Assembly: GCF_940143175.1 (NCBI RefSeq)
Contig: NZ_OW659496.1
Coordinates: 496,001 to 560,000 of the forward strand
Direction: 5' to 3'
Origin: Erysipelothrix amsterdamensis
Lineage (GTDB): Bacteria > Bacillota_I > Bacilli_A > Erysipelotrichales > Erysipelotrichaceae
Length of the DNA stretch: 64,000 nt
Shown in pieces: positions 18,117-26,871 of the stretch (its first letter is position 1; every line of letters begins with the position of its first letter). Position numbers and translations under genes: made by a program. The notes below the pieces were generated by a model that saw only the letters and a program-made list of their open reading frames with translations, was not told where the DNA came from and did not search any database.

Positions 18117-19830
18117 ATATTTTAAACCTGAGATCCCAATCGCATTATTGGGAATTATTTTTGTCGGTAGTGTCGCCTTCATCGAATTGTATCAAATTCA
18201 ATTGATGGCGCAAATTATCGACGTAGGGATTGCGAATCAAGATTTTACGGTAATCCTTAATGTTGGTCTGAAAATGGTTGGGCTTGCCTTGCTCGGGGCG
18301 GTCATTGCGATGCTTGGTTTGGTTTTTCCATCGCAAGCTTCCAACAATTTCGCCTTAAATTTACGTCGAGACATCTTTAAACGTGTACAAACATTTTCGT
18401 TAAAGAATATGTCTCAATTTCAAACGGCTTCTTTAGTAACCCGTTTGACGAATGATATCAACTTTCTACAGCGAACCATTATGATGTGCTTACGCTTATT
18501 AGTGCGTGCACCAGTATTCCTCATCAGTACAGTTGTGATGACCTATATGATAAGTCCTGATCTGTCCATTGTAATGTTAGGAGCGGTTGTGGTATTATCA
18601 CTGGTCTTGCTTTATGTTATTAAAGAAGGATTTCCACGATTTGTTAAGTTGCAAGATAAAGTGGATAAGATGAACCGAAAGGTTCAAGAATCCCTCATGA
18701 ACATTCGAGTTATTAAATCTTTTGTCCGTGAGGATGAAGAATCGCACAAATTTCAAGACGAAAACGGTGAGTTGTTTGATGCTTCCGTCAGCGCCATGAA
18801 TTTAATGGTGGTCATGAATCCAGCATTAATGGGTGCAATTCACTTTGCGACACTGTTTATCGTATGGATTTCAAGTTTCCTTATTGTTGATCAACATTTA
18901 ATTAATATTGGTGATTTACTCGTCTTTATAAACTATCTTCGTTTTACGATGTTCTCGATGATGATGATCACAAACGTTTTAATGATGATTTCACGATCGA
19001 AAGCATCCGTCATTCGTTTGAAAGAAGTGTTGGAAACTGAACCAGATATTACCAATGCAACAATACTGGATACACTTCCTGAAAATCCACGAGGTGATAT
19101 TCATTTTGATAATGTCTCATTCCGTTATTATGAGGATGCAAATGATATTCTCACAAACATTAATTTTGCCATTAAACCCGGTGAACATGTCGGGATTATT
19201 GGTTCTACAGGTTCAGGTAAGTCTACCTTAATTAATCTCATGGTACGTTTAATTGATGTGACTGAAGGAACAATCTACCTTGATGGAAAAGATATCCGTA
19301 CGCTTGATTTGAAATCGTTACGCAGTCAATTTGGATTTGTTCCCCAAAAAAATGTGCTGTTTACTGGAACCATTGAGTCGAACCTGAAACTTGGAAATCC
19401 AAATGCAAGTCAAGAAGATCTTATTCGTGCTACGAAAGCAGCTTCGATTTATGACTTTATCATGGAACAAGAAGAGGGATTTAAAGCACCAATCCAACAA
19501 GGTGGTACCAATTTATCGGGTGGTCAACGTCAACGGATGTGTATTGCTCGAGCACTGGTTGTGGAACCTAAAATTCTTGTTTTAGATGATAGTACGAGTG
19601 CCTTGGATGCTGCTACAGAACAACGCGTCAAAGAGTCCGTTCAAAGTCTTTATGAAGATGTTACGGTAATCAGCATTGCGCAAAAAATTAGTTCTGTTTC
19701 AGACAGTGATATGATTTTAGTTATGGATGAAGGCAAAATTGTTGGGCAAGGAACTCACACTACGCTGCTTGAGTCCTGTAGTGTTTACCAAGAAATCTAT
19801 GAAAGCCAACAACGAAAGGGGGATGAATAA
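18100..19830 (+). CDS. ABC exporter half-transporter, degenerate-site subunit
   Basis: 576 aa: six membrane helices (~15-300) and a nucleotide-binding domain. Walker A GSTGSGKST and signature LSGGQRQR are canonical. Walker B reads LVLDDSTSALD with Asp in place of the catalytic Glu, and the H-loop reads ISIAQKISS with Gln in place of His. This is the pattern of the TM287/LmrC-type subunit of heterodimeric multidrug exporters. Its start lies inside the marR end (17-nt overlap). With the next gene it should form one exporter with a single hydrolysing site. Confidence 0.9.
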   Translation: MKTFFKYFKPEIPIALLGIIFVGSVAFIELYQIQLMAQIIDVGIANQDFTVILNVGLKMVGLALLGAVIAMLGLVFPSQASNNFALNLRRDIFKRVQTFSLKNMSQFQTASLVTRLTNDINFLQRTIMMCLRLLVRAPVFLISTVVMTYMISPDLSIVMLGAVVVLSLVLLYVIKEGFPRFVKLQDKVDKMNRKVQESLMNIRVIKSFVREDEESHKFQDENGELFDASVSAMNLMVVMNPALMGAIHFATLFIVWISSFLIVDQHLINIGDLLVFINYLRFTMFSMMMITNVLMMISRSKASVIRLKEVLETEPDITNATILDTLPENPRGDIHFDNVSFRYYEDANDILTNINFAIKPGEHVGIIGSTGSGKSTLINLMVRLIDVTEGTIYLDGKDIRTLDLKSLRSQFGFVPQKNVLFTGTIESNLKLGNPNASQEDLIRATKAASIYDFIMEQEEGFKAPIQQGGTNLSGGQRQRMCIARALVVEPKILVLDDSTSALDAATEQRVKESVQSLYEDVTVISIAQKISSVSDSDMILVMDEGKIVGQGTHTTLLESCSVYQEIYESQQRKGDE

Positions 19831-19831
19831 G

Positions 19832-21622
19832 ATGAGTGAACGTAAAGTCGTCATTGGTCATAAACCACGAAACCAACAAAAAACACTGAAACGTCTCTTA
19901 GGCTATTTAGGACAAAATAAGATCTTGCTGATTATGGTAATCATCGCATCGATTGTCTCAACCCTGGGTGGACTTTATGGATCGTATTCGATCTCTCCAT
20001 TAATCAAAATTATTGAAAACGGATTAAATGGATCGATTTCACGAGATTTGATGTTCCAACAGCTCTTTAGTAAACTTATTTTTCTTGCCGTAATCTTTGT
20101 GGTTGAAGTTTTAGCGATGCTTTTCTCAAACCGCATGATGGTCAAAATCTCTCAACGTACAGTCGAAACAATTCGAAAAGATATGTTTGATCATGTGTTG
20201 AAGATGGATGTTAAGTATCACGATCAAAATGCTCATGGGGATTTAATGAGTCGTTTTACAAACGATATTGATCTTGTGGGGGAAGGCTTAAACTCTGCTG
20301 CTGCTTCAATTGTTATTAATATCTTCACGTTATTAGGAACAATCGTGGTAATGTTTATCCTGAGTCCTACGCTTTCCCTTGTGACCTTGCTGATCTTGCC
20401 ACTGCTTTCAATTATGGCAAATGCAATCGTAAAACGAAGTCGTATTTATTCTAAACGCCAACAACGTTCCCTTGGAACCCTCAATGGTTACATTGAAGAA
20501 TCCATGGAAGGCCAAATGGTTATGCAACTTTTTAATCATGAAGCAGAAGCTGAGAAAGATTTCCAAGTGCTAAATCAAGACTACCGAAAGAATTCTCAAA
20601 GTGCTCAGATTACATCGATTATGATGTACCCGTTGATGCAGAATGTGAATACCATTAGTTATGCGGTTATTGGGATTGTGGGGGGATACCTTGCAATTAA
20701 TCATGGATTAAGTATTGGAGACTTGGGTGCTTATGTAAATATGACACGGACTCAAGGAAAACCAATTAATGAAATCTCGAGTCAATTCACAACCCTTCAG
20801 TCTGCAATCGCTTCAGCTGAACGAATTTTTGAACTGCTGGACTGGAGTTTAGAGTCTGAAAATGAAACGGATTTAATTCTTGAAGATGTTGTAGGGTCAG
20901 TGCGTTTTGAAAATGTAACATTTGGATATAATCCAAGTGTTCCAGTCCTAAAAGATGTTTCGTTTTGGGCGAAGCCGGGACAGAAAATTGCTTTCGTAGG
21001 ATCTACTGGAGCAGGGAAAACGACCATCACAAACCTAATTTCTCGATTCTACGATATTGATGCAGGAACTATCTTAATTGATGACAAACCTCTCGATACG
21101 ATTAATCGTTACAGTTTGCGAAAACATATAGCGATGGTCCTTCAAGATACGCACTTGTTTAGTGGTACCGTTATGGAAAACATTCGTTATGGAAATCTTG
21201 AAGCAAGCGATGAAGCGTGTATCGAAGCCGCAAAACTTGCGAATGCGGATCATTTCATACGTCAACTCAAACATGGCTATCAAACGGTTCTTGGAGGCGA
21301 TGGGGATGATTTATCGCAAGGACAGATGCAATTACTGAATATTGCACGTGCTGCGGTAGCCAATCCTGAAATTCTCATCCTTGATGAGGCTACATCCTCC
21401 ATCGATACCCGTACTGAACGCATGGTTGAAAAAGGGATGGATTCAATTATGGAAGGACGTACAACCTTTGTGATTGCACACCGTCTGTCAACAGTTCGAA
21501 ATGCGGACGCGATTATTGTTTTAGAACATGGTGAAATTATTGAACGCGGAAGTCATGATGATTTAATTCAATTAGGCGGTCGTTATGCATCATTATATTC
21601 AGGACAATCTCAGTTAGCTTAG
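19832..21622 (+). CDS. ABC exporter half-transporter, catalytic-site subunit
   Basis: 596 aa with six membrane helices and an ATPase domain. Walker A GSTGAGKTT, Walker B LILDEATSSID with the catalytic Glu, and H-loop VIAHRLST are canonical, but the signature is LSQGQ instead of LSGGQ. That deviation complements the Asp and Gln substitutions in the preceding subunit, placing all defects in one composite site as in TM288/LmrD-type proteins. I chose ATG 19832 because AAGGGGG lies 9 nt before it and it follows the preceding stop by one base. Confidence 0.9.
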   Translation: MSERKVVIGHKPRNQQKTLKRLLGYLGQNKILLIMVIIASIVSTLGGLYGSYSISPLIKIIENGLNGSISRDLMFQQLFSKLIFLAVIFVVEVLAMLFSNRMMVKISQRTVETIRKDMFDHVLKMDVKYHDQNAHGDLMSRFTNDIDLVGEGLNSAAASIVINIFTLLGTIVVMFILSPTLSLVTLLILPLLSIMANAIVKRSRIYSKRQQRSLGTLNGYIEESMEGQMVMQLFNHEAEAEKDFQVLNQDYRKNSQSAQITSIMMYPLMQNVNTISYAVIGIVGGYLAINHGLSIGDLGAYVNMTRTQGKPINEISSQFTTLQSAIASAERIFELLDWSLESENETDLILEDVVGSVRFENVTFGYNPSVPVLKDVSFWAKPGQKIAFVGSTGAGKTTITNLISRFYDIDAGTILIDDKPLDTINRYSLRKHIAMVLQDTHLFSGTVMENIRYGNLEASDEACIEAAKLANADHFIRQLKHGYQTVLGGDGDDLSQGQMQLLNIARAAVANPEILILDEATSSIDTRTERMVEKGMDSIMEGRTTFVIAHRLSTVRNADAIIVLEHGEIIERGSHDDLIQLGGRYASLYSGQSQLA

Positions 21623-21645
21623 AGTAGCATTATGCTACTCTTTTT
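21621..21645 (+). terminator. Terminator of the marR-exporter operon
   Basis: GAGTAGCA-TTA-TGCTACTC followed by TTTTT, directly at the stop codon. Confidence 0.85.
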
Positions 21646-21674
21646 CGTGTTATAATAAAAACAAGGGGGGCATT

Positions 21675-22352
21675 ATGATGGTTAATGTAGAATATATTAA
21701 TAATGCGGGTTATGTTGTGGAAACGGAAAAAGCAGTTTATATTTTTGATTATGTTGAGGGTCTGTTGCCATCACGGTATTTATACAGTGAGAAAGAAACA
21801 TTCTTTTTCGTAACAAGTCGTCATCGCAATCATTACAATGAATCAATTTACAGTTATGGAAAGACGGTTATCCTGTCATCGGATATTTTAGTATCTCCGT
21901 ACCGTAATGTCTTTATGATGGAGCCAGGTGATGAAATTCACTTAGGTTTCGCGAAAGTGCGTACGTATGAAAGTACAGGTGGTGGTGTCTGTTATCTCAT
22001 TCAAGAAGGCGATTTAAAAATCTTACATGCCGGGTCGCTTAACAACTGGCATTGGAAGGATACGTTTACGCCTGCAGAATCTCGTTTTGAAACGCATCAC
22101 TTCCATGAAATTCTTCAAGATATTGCGGTCTATGCACCGATTGATATCTTAATGTTTACACTTGAACCTTCAATGGGTGAAGATTTTGATCGTGGTGCAC
22201 GCGAAGCTCTTGATTTACTTCAACCGCTTTGTTTCTTTCCAATTAAAACAAAGCATGATGATTCACGCTTTTTCAATTGGGCGATGTCACGTCCAATCAC
22301 AACATGTTATGAACCAAAACATGATAATCAAGTCTTTAGAAATGTAATTTAG
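21675..22352 (+). CDS. Metallo-beta-lactamase-fold protein with altered metal motif
   Basis: 225 aa. The beginning (VEYINNAGYVVETEKAVYIFDYVEG) and the IQEGDLKILHAGSLNNWHW segment follow the metallo-beta-lactamase fold. The usual HxHxDH is replaced by TSRHRNHYN (~47-55), so only part of the metal ligand set is visible. It may be a variant hydrolase or a non-enzymatic family member. GGGGGG precedes a double ATG (21675/21678). A HAD phosphatase gene follows 14 nt later, probably in the same transcript. Confidence 0.65.
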   Translation: MMVNVEYINNAGYVVETEKAVYIFDYVEGLLPSRYLYSEKETFFFVTSRHRNHYNESIYSYGKTVILSSDILVSPYRNVFMMEPGDEIHLGFAKVRTYESTGGGVCYLIQEGDLKILHAGSLNNWHWKDTFTPAESRFETHHFHEILQDIAVYAPIDILMFTLEPSMGEDFDRGAREALDLLQPLCFFPIKTKHDDSRFFNWAMSRPITTCYEPKHDNQVFRNVI

Positions 22353-22366
22353 AAAGTTGGACTCAC

Positions 22367-23011
22367 ATGGCATTTATTTTTGATTTAGATGGAACGTTAT
22401 TAGATTCCATTGATGATTTAGGGAATAATTTAAATACAGTGCTTACGCGTCATAATCTTCCCACTTATGATCGCGCACAGTATAAAAAGTTTGTAGGAAA
22501 TGGGATGAAAAAACTCGTTGAGCGGGCATTACCGAGCGATTACGAAGCATTTGATGTAATCCAGAAAGAATACCTTGATGAATACAGTCGCCACTACACA
22601 GAGGCGTCTGTGCCCTATAACAAGGTTTGCGAAACACTCAAGGAACTTAATCAACGTAATACTCCAATTGCAATCTGTACAAACAAGAAACAGGAATATA
22701 CAGATGGGATTGTGAAGCATTATTATGATGATATTCAATTTGTTGCGACAATAGGAGATACCTTTGATGGTAAACATAAGCCAGATCCCTATTACCCGTT
22801 GGTGATTGCATCAACGATGGGGATTGATCCTTCTTTAATTTATTTCGTAGGCGATAGTGATGTGGATATGAAAACAGCTAAGAATGCGGGAATGGTACCA
22901 GTAGGGGTGTCATGGGGCTTTAGAAGTGTTGAAGAACTTCGGGAACATGGTGCTCAGTATATTATCAATTCCATTGAAGAAGTACTTGATTTACCAAGAC
23001 TTACAAAATAA
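22367..23011 (+). CDS. HAD-superfamily phosphatase (phosphoglycolate phosphatase-like)
   Basis: 214 aa. HAD motif I FDLDGTLLDS (~5-14), motif II ICTNKK (~103), motif III Lys in GKHKPDP (~139) and motif IV FVGDSDVDMKTAKNAG (~163-178). The cap domain of ~15-90 places it in the Gph/PGMB subfamily I, whose members dephosphorylate 2-phosphoglycolate or small sugar phosphates. Exact substrate is not determined. It is followed by a strong terminator. Confidence 0.85.
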   Translation: MAFIFDLDGTLLDSIDDLGNNLNTVLTRHNLPTYDRAQYKKFVGNGMKKLVERALPSDYEAFDVIQKEYLDEYSRHYTEASVPYNKVCETLKELNQRNTPIAICTNKKQEYTDGIVKHYYDDIQFVATIGDTFDGKHKPDPYYPLVIASTMGIDPSLIYFVGDSDVDMKTAKNAGMVPVGVSWGFRSVEELREHGAQYIINSIEEVLDLPRLTK

Positions 23012-23021
23012 CTTTGTGTAG

Positions 23022-23065
23022 AAAAGCACAGAAATCACAAATGATTTGCTGTGCTTTTTATTTTA
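23022..23065 (+). terminator. Terminator after the HAD phosphatase gene
   Basis: AAAAGCACAG plus AAATCA pair with TGATTT and CTGTGCTTTT around a short loop, followed by a T-rich tail. Confidence 0.8.
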
Positions 23066-23219
23066 TGACATGAGTACCATTTTTTAGAACAAATCATTCT
23101 CATAAACGATACTTTGTGAATAATATCATCAATTTAACTTATGGAATGCTTGATTCATCGGTCAGGTTTGAATAAAATATACATAGAGAACTTACGATTT
23201 TAAAAAGGATGGTATCACA

Positions 23220-23522
23220 ATGAAATATGTAGAAGTTAAACATTTTGAAATGAAAAAAGGAACAGGTCGTGACTTTGCCGAGAATTTTTATAATCGTACG
23301 GTAGTTAAAGATTTTCCAGGATTTGTAAGTATTCGTGTAGGACTGAATGAGTCATGCCACAGTTATGATTGTGTGGATGTGTCATTTGTTTGGGAAAATG
23401 AAGATGCCTATACTAATTTTAAACGCAGTGACTTACATAAAGAAATTCACCGAACACGCAAACCAAATCCAAATATGATTAAACATTCATCTTATCGTTA
23501 CGATATGATTCATGAAGACTAA
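23220..23522 (+). CDS. Antibiotic biosynthesis monooxygenase (ABM)-domain protein
   Basis: 100 aa, one dimeric alpha-beta ABM barrel. The FAENFYNRTVVKDFPGFVSI segment is typical of the ABM fold and of the IsdG/HmoA heme-degrading branch. His77 sits where IsdG has its heme-ligating His. However the IsdG catalytic Asn7 and Trp67 are Lys7 and Phe67 here, so heme oxygenase activity is doubtful. AAAAGGATGG precedes the ATG. Single-gene transcript bounded by terminators. Confidence 0.65.
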   Translation: MKYVEVKHFEMKKGTGRDFAENFYNRTVVKDFPGFVSIRVGLNESCHSYDCVDVSFVWENEDAYTNFKRSDLHKEIHRTRKPNPNMIKHSSYRYDMIHED

Positions 23523-23547
23523 ACACTGAGAAATCAGTGTTTTTTTA
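23521..23547 (+). terminator. Terminator after the ABM-domain gene
   Basis: AACACTGA-GAAA-TCAGTGTT followed by seven T; GNRA loop. Confidence 0.9.
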
Positions 23548-23741
23548 TTTTGATAAAAAAAGCAAGATGATTTCAGAATTGCTGGTTTTGGAAGCGAAAC
23601 GGAATAATTAACGCAACATAGAATCAGATTTGGTCAGTTATACCTATAAATAGTGTTTAATCGTGGTTCTTTTTCACAGGGTCATCTTTATATATTAAGT
23701 AGATATGATAAACTTATATTAATCATTGAAAGGGAATTAAT

Positions 23742-25394
23742 ATGAAAAACGAAAAAGATTTAATCTATATTTGTGGACATCGTCATCCAGATACGGATTC
23801 AATTGTATCGTCAATTGCATATGCTCATCTCAAAAACATTCTTGGTGCTCCAGCAGTACCTTGTCGTTTGGGTGAACTGAGTGATGAAACCAGTTATCTT
23901 CTTGATCGCTTTGGTTTTGAAACACCAACACTTCTCAAAGATGCACGTGCAACACTTGATGAGATTGAAATGGATGATGCGGTAAAGATTCATCTGGATA
24001 CCTCCATTAAGGAAGCAATGGAAATTATCTCAGATAAGCGACAGACACTTGCGGTAGTTGATGATCGGGATCAACTGATTGGGCTTGTGACTAGTTCAAA
24101 TCTAGCTCATATCGCGATGGGTGATACAAAACACTCAATCGCACTCTTAAAGAAAACACCAATCTGTAATATTGCGCAAGCAATTGATGGTGAATTGATT
24201 TATGAACCAAAGCATTTTCATTTTAATGGGAAAACCAGTATTATTGCGATATCCAAGACAAAGTTGGATAATTATGAATTAACAGACCGCCTCGTGATTA
24301 TTGGGAATGATACGGAGTCACAGTTAACTGCAATTCGTAAAGGTGCATCCTGTATTGTGACGGTATGGACGGATGAAATCGAAGAATCGGTCTTATCGCT
24401 TGCGAAACTGCATGATTGTGGAATTATTCGATCAACACATGGAACCATGAATACCTCGCGTTATTTATTGTTTGCGCCAAGTGTTCGTGAAGTTATGTCG
24501 ACGGATTTAATTACATTTAATTGGAATGAGTTTGTGGATGATGTTGGGAAGCGTATGCTTAAAACACGTTATCGTGCATACCCAGTATTGGATGATCAAA
24601 ATAAGATTTATGGTTTTGTATCACGATACCATATTTTAAACTCATCAAGTAAAAAGATGATTCTTGTGGACCACAATGAAGCCTCACAGAGCGTGGATGG
24701 GATCCAACAAGCAGAAATACTTGAAATCATTGATCATCACCGTATTGGCGACCTACGCACCGTTAAACCGATTTATTTCAGAAATGAAATCATCGGATCA
24801 ACGGCATCGATCATCACAAAGATGTATTTAGAACATGGTGTCGAAATTCCAAAAGACATTGCTTCGTTATTACTTGCAGCACTGGTTTCCGATACGTTAA
24901 ATTTAAAATCACCAACGACAACACCTAAAGATTTTGAGATTGCGAACATTCTCCAAGATCGATCGGGTCTTGATCGTAATGAATTTGCACGTGATATGTA
25001 CGAAGTAACATCCGGATTAAAAAATAAACCGTATGAAGATATTATTAACCAGGATATTAAGAAATTCTATATTTCTCAAAAAGAGGTTATGGTATCTCAA
25101 CTCGTTATTTATCACTTTGATGAGTTGGATGATATTTTAGATTCATTTGAAGAAGTGATGGAACAATTTGTAGCACAGCATCACCTTGATCTATTGGTTG
25201 TTGTTTTTACCAGTGTTGAGGATAATGGATCCATTATTGTTGCTTCAGGAAGTCTAAAAGAAGCGGTCTTGGACGCATTCCCCAATAAAGACGGTGAAGC
25301 ACGTACCTTCTTACAAGACGTTGTTTCAAGAAAGAATCAAATCATACCACGCTTATCGGCAGCCATATCTCAGTACTTAGGAACAGGAATGTAA
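23742..25394 (+). CDS. ppaC: Manganese-dependent inorganic pyrophosphatase (family II) with CBS-DRTGG-CBS insert
   Basis: 550 aa. It hydrolyses pyrophosphate, pulling biosynthetic reactions forward. The DHH domain begins with CGHRHPDTDSI and contains the DHH signature IIDHHRIGDL near 330. Between them is a regulatory insert: a CBS motif (~70-125), a DRTGG-like segment (~135-240) and a second CBS (~245-305). The DHHA2 domain ends the protein. In studied relatives the CBS pair binds adenine nucleotides and the DRTGG form is activated by diadenosine polyphosphates. AAAGGGAA precedes the ATG. Confidence 0.93.
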   Translation: MKNEKDLIYICGHRHPDTDSIVSSIAYAHLKNILGAPAVPCRLGELSDETSYLLDRFGFETPTLLKDARATLDEIEMDDAVKIHLDTSIKEAMEIISDKRQTLAVVDDRDQLIGLVTSSNLAHIAMGDTKHSIALLKKTPICNIAQAIDGELIYEPKHFHFNGKTSIIAISKTKLDNYELTDRLVIIGNDTESQLTAIRKGASCIVTVWTDEIEESVLSLAKLHDCGIIRSTHGTMNTSRYLLFAPSVREVMSTDLITFNWNEFVDDVGKRMLKTRYRAYPVLDDQNKIYGFVSRYHILNSSSKKMILVDHNEASQSVDGIQQAEILEIIDHHRIGDLRTVKPIYFRNEIIGSTASIITKMYLEHGVEIPKDIASLLLAALVSDTLNLKSPTTTPKDFEIANILQDRSGLDRNEFARDMYEVTSGLKNKPYEDIINQDIKKFYISQKEVMVSQLVIYHFDELDDILDSFEEVMEQFVAQHHLDLLVVVFTSVEDNGSIIVASGSLKEAVLDAFPNKDGEARTFLQDVVSRKNQIIPRLSAAISQYLGTGM

Positions 25395-25395
25395 A

Positions 25396-25435
25396 TATAA
25401 AAAAACTTCTTAGTCATTTAAGAAGTTTTTTTTAG
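25396..25435. terminator. Bidirectional terminator between ppaC and zwf
   Basis: AAAAACTTCTTA-GTCATT-TAAGAAGTTTTT lies between convergent genes, with a run of T in each direction. Confidence 0.85.
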
Positions 25436-25437
25436 GT

Positions 25438-26871
25438 TTAGTATTTAAAAATTTCACCCATAACCTGTTCTTCAATCCATTGATTGCCATCACGTGCTAA
25501 TAAATCATGGGCACGTTTCGGACCGGATGAATAAGCATCGTAGCCTTCAGGTTTGTGGTTTCCTTTATGCTCTAGAATTGTCTCAACCAAACTCCAACTT
25601 AGATGGACTTGTTTAAAACTAGCGAAAAGGGATTGATCGGAATCCATGGCAGCCTTAAGGAGCCGTTCGTACGCTTCCGGTGTATTTTCTCTGTTCTCAT
25701 AATTACAGCTCTGACAGAAATCCATAAACACCGTTTGACTATCGTGGGTTTGTCCCGGTTTTTTAATATTGAAACGAAGATAGACTCCTTCATCTGGTTG
25801 AACTTTAATGATTAGGACATTGGGTTGTTCATGGTCTTTTTGATTAAATTCAATCATAATCTCCGTCGAACGTTTATGCATTCGTTTTCCCGTACGAATA
25901 TAGATAGGGGTATCTTGCCATTTGGGTAATGAAGAGGCAAGCTTTAAGGCAACATACGTTTCTGTAGTGGAATCACGTTCAACTTTATCTTCATCCGTAT
26001 AGGACTTCGAATCTTTGTTTTCAAGGTATTGACCATAAACAATATCATTTTCGTAATCTTCTACATACAGACTTTCCAACACAGCTTCTTGTTCATGATG
26101 AATGTCCGCAGCATTAAATGCATGGGGTTCATCCATGAGCACGATGGATAATAATTGAAGCAAGTGATTTTGAAACATATCTTTTAATGCACCTGTATGA
26201 TCGTAATAATTACCACGATTTTCAACCCCAACCGTTTCAGCGGCACTAATTTGTATATTATTGATGGACGCACCATTCCAACTATCCGCAAAAATCATAT
26301 TAGAAAAACGGATGGTAAAGATATTTTGAACCATCTCTTTTGCCACATAGTGATCAATACGGAAAATACGATCTTCAGCAAAGATATGCGTCAAGGTATT
26401 ATTAATATCGATTGCGGATTTTAAATCATTCCCAAAGGGTTTTTCAATAATGACTTTACTATTGGAAACCAATTGATGGCGATGGAGTTGTGTCGCAATG
26501 GTCTCAAAGAAAGAAGGCGCAACTGCGAAGTAGTAAAGAATTTGTGCTTGTGGATCAAGTGTCTCAAAGTATGTTTTAAGACGTGGATACCCTTCATCTT
26601 CGGTAAATGTCATCTTAAAATACGATACGTAATTTAGAAAGACATCCAAGATTTCCTCTTTCACATCAAAACGTGCTTGTTCTCGAAGCCAAGGTTTTGC
26701 CAACTCGTGATAGGCTTCTGTCGTTAAATCTTGTCGTCCAATCACAACAAGATGAAAGGACTCGGGGAGGCTTTTGGTTTCAAGAAGATTATAAAATGCA
26801 GGTAACAACTTTCGGTAGGTAAGGTCACCCGTACCTCCGAAAATTGCAACGATATGATTATTTGGCTTCAT
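25438..26871 (-). CDS. zwf: Glucose-6-phosphate 1-dehydrogenase
   Basis: 477 aa; first step of the oxidative pentose phosphate pathway, making NADPH. NADP-binding FGGTGDLTYRKLLPA at ~10-24, EKPFGNDL at ~145 and the active-site RIDHYVAKEMVQN (~170-182). ATG 26871 gives the normal N-terminus (KPNNHIVAIFGGTGDL); longer reading would run back into gnd. The start overlaps the gnd end by 14 nt, so the two NADPH-producing steps are translationally coupled, with gnd first. Confidence 0.93.
   Translation of the reverse strand: MKPNNHIVAIFGGTGDLTYRKLLPAFYNLLETKSLPESFHLVVIGRQDLTTEAYHELAKPWLREQARFDVKEEILDVFLNYVSYFKMTFTEDEGYPRLKTYFETLDPQAQILYYFAVAPSFFETIATQLHRHQLVSNSKVIIEKPFGNDLKSAIDINNTLTHIFAEDRIFRIDHYVAKEMVQNIFTIRFSNMIFADSWNGASINNIQISAAETVGVENRGNYYDHTGALKDMFQNHLLQLLSIVLMDEPHAFNAADIHHEQEAVLESLYVEDYENDIVYGQYLENKDSKSYTDEDKVERDSTTETYVALKLASSLPKWQDTPIYIRTGKRMHKRSTEIMIEFNQKDHEQPNVLIIKVQPDEGVYLRFNIKKPGQTHDSQTVFMDFCQSCNYENRENTPEAYERLLKAAMDSDQSLFASFKQVHLSWSLVETILEHKGNHKPEGYDAYSSGPKRAHDLLARDGNQWIEEQVMGEIFKY

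Noticed and set aside
23086-23130. Fur-box-like sequence upstream of the ABM gene
   Set aside because: Too many mismatches to the 7-1-7 Fur consensus in this AT-rich context.
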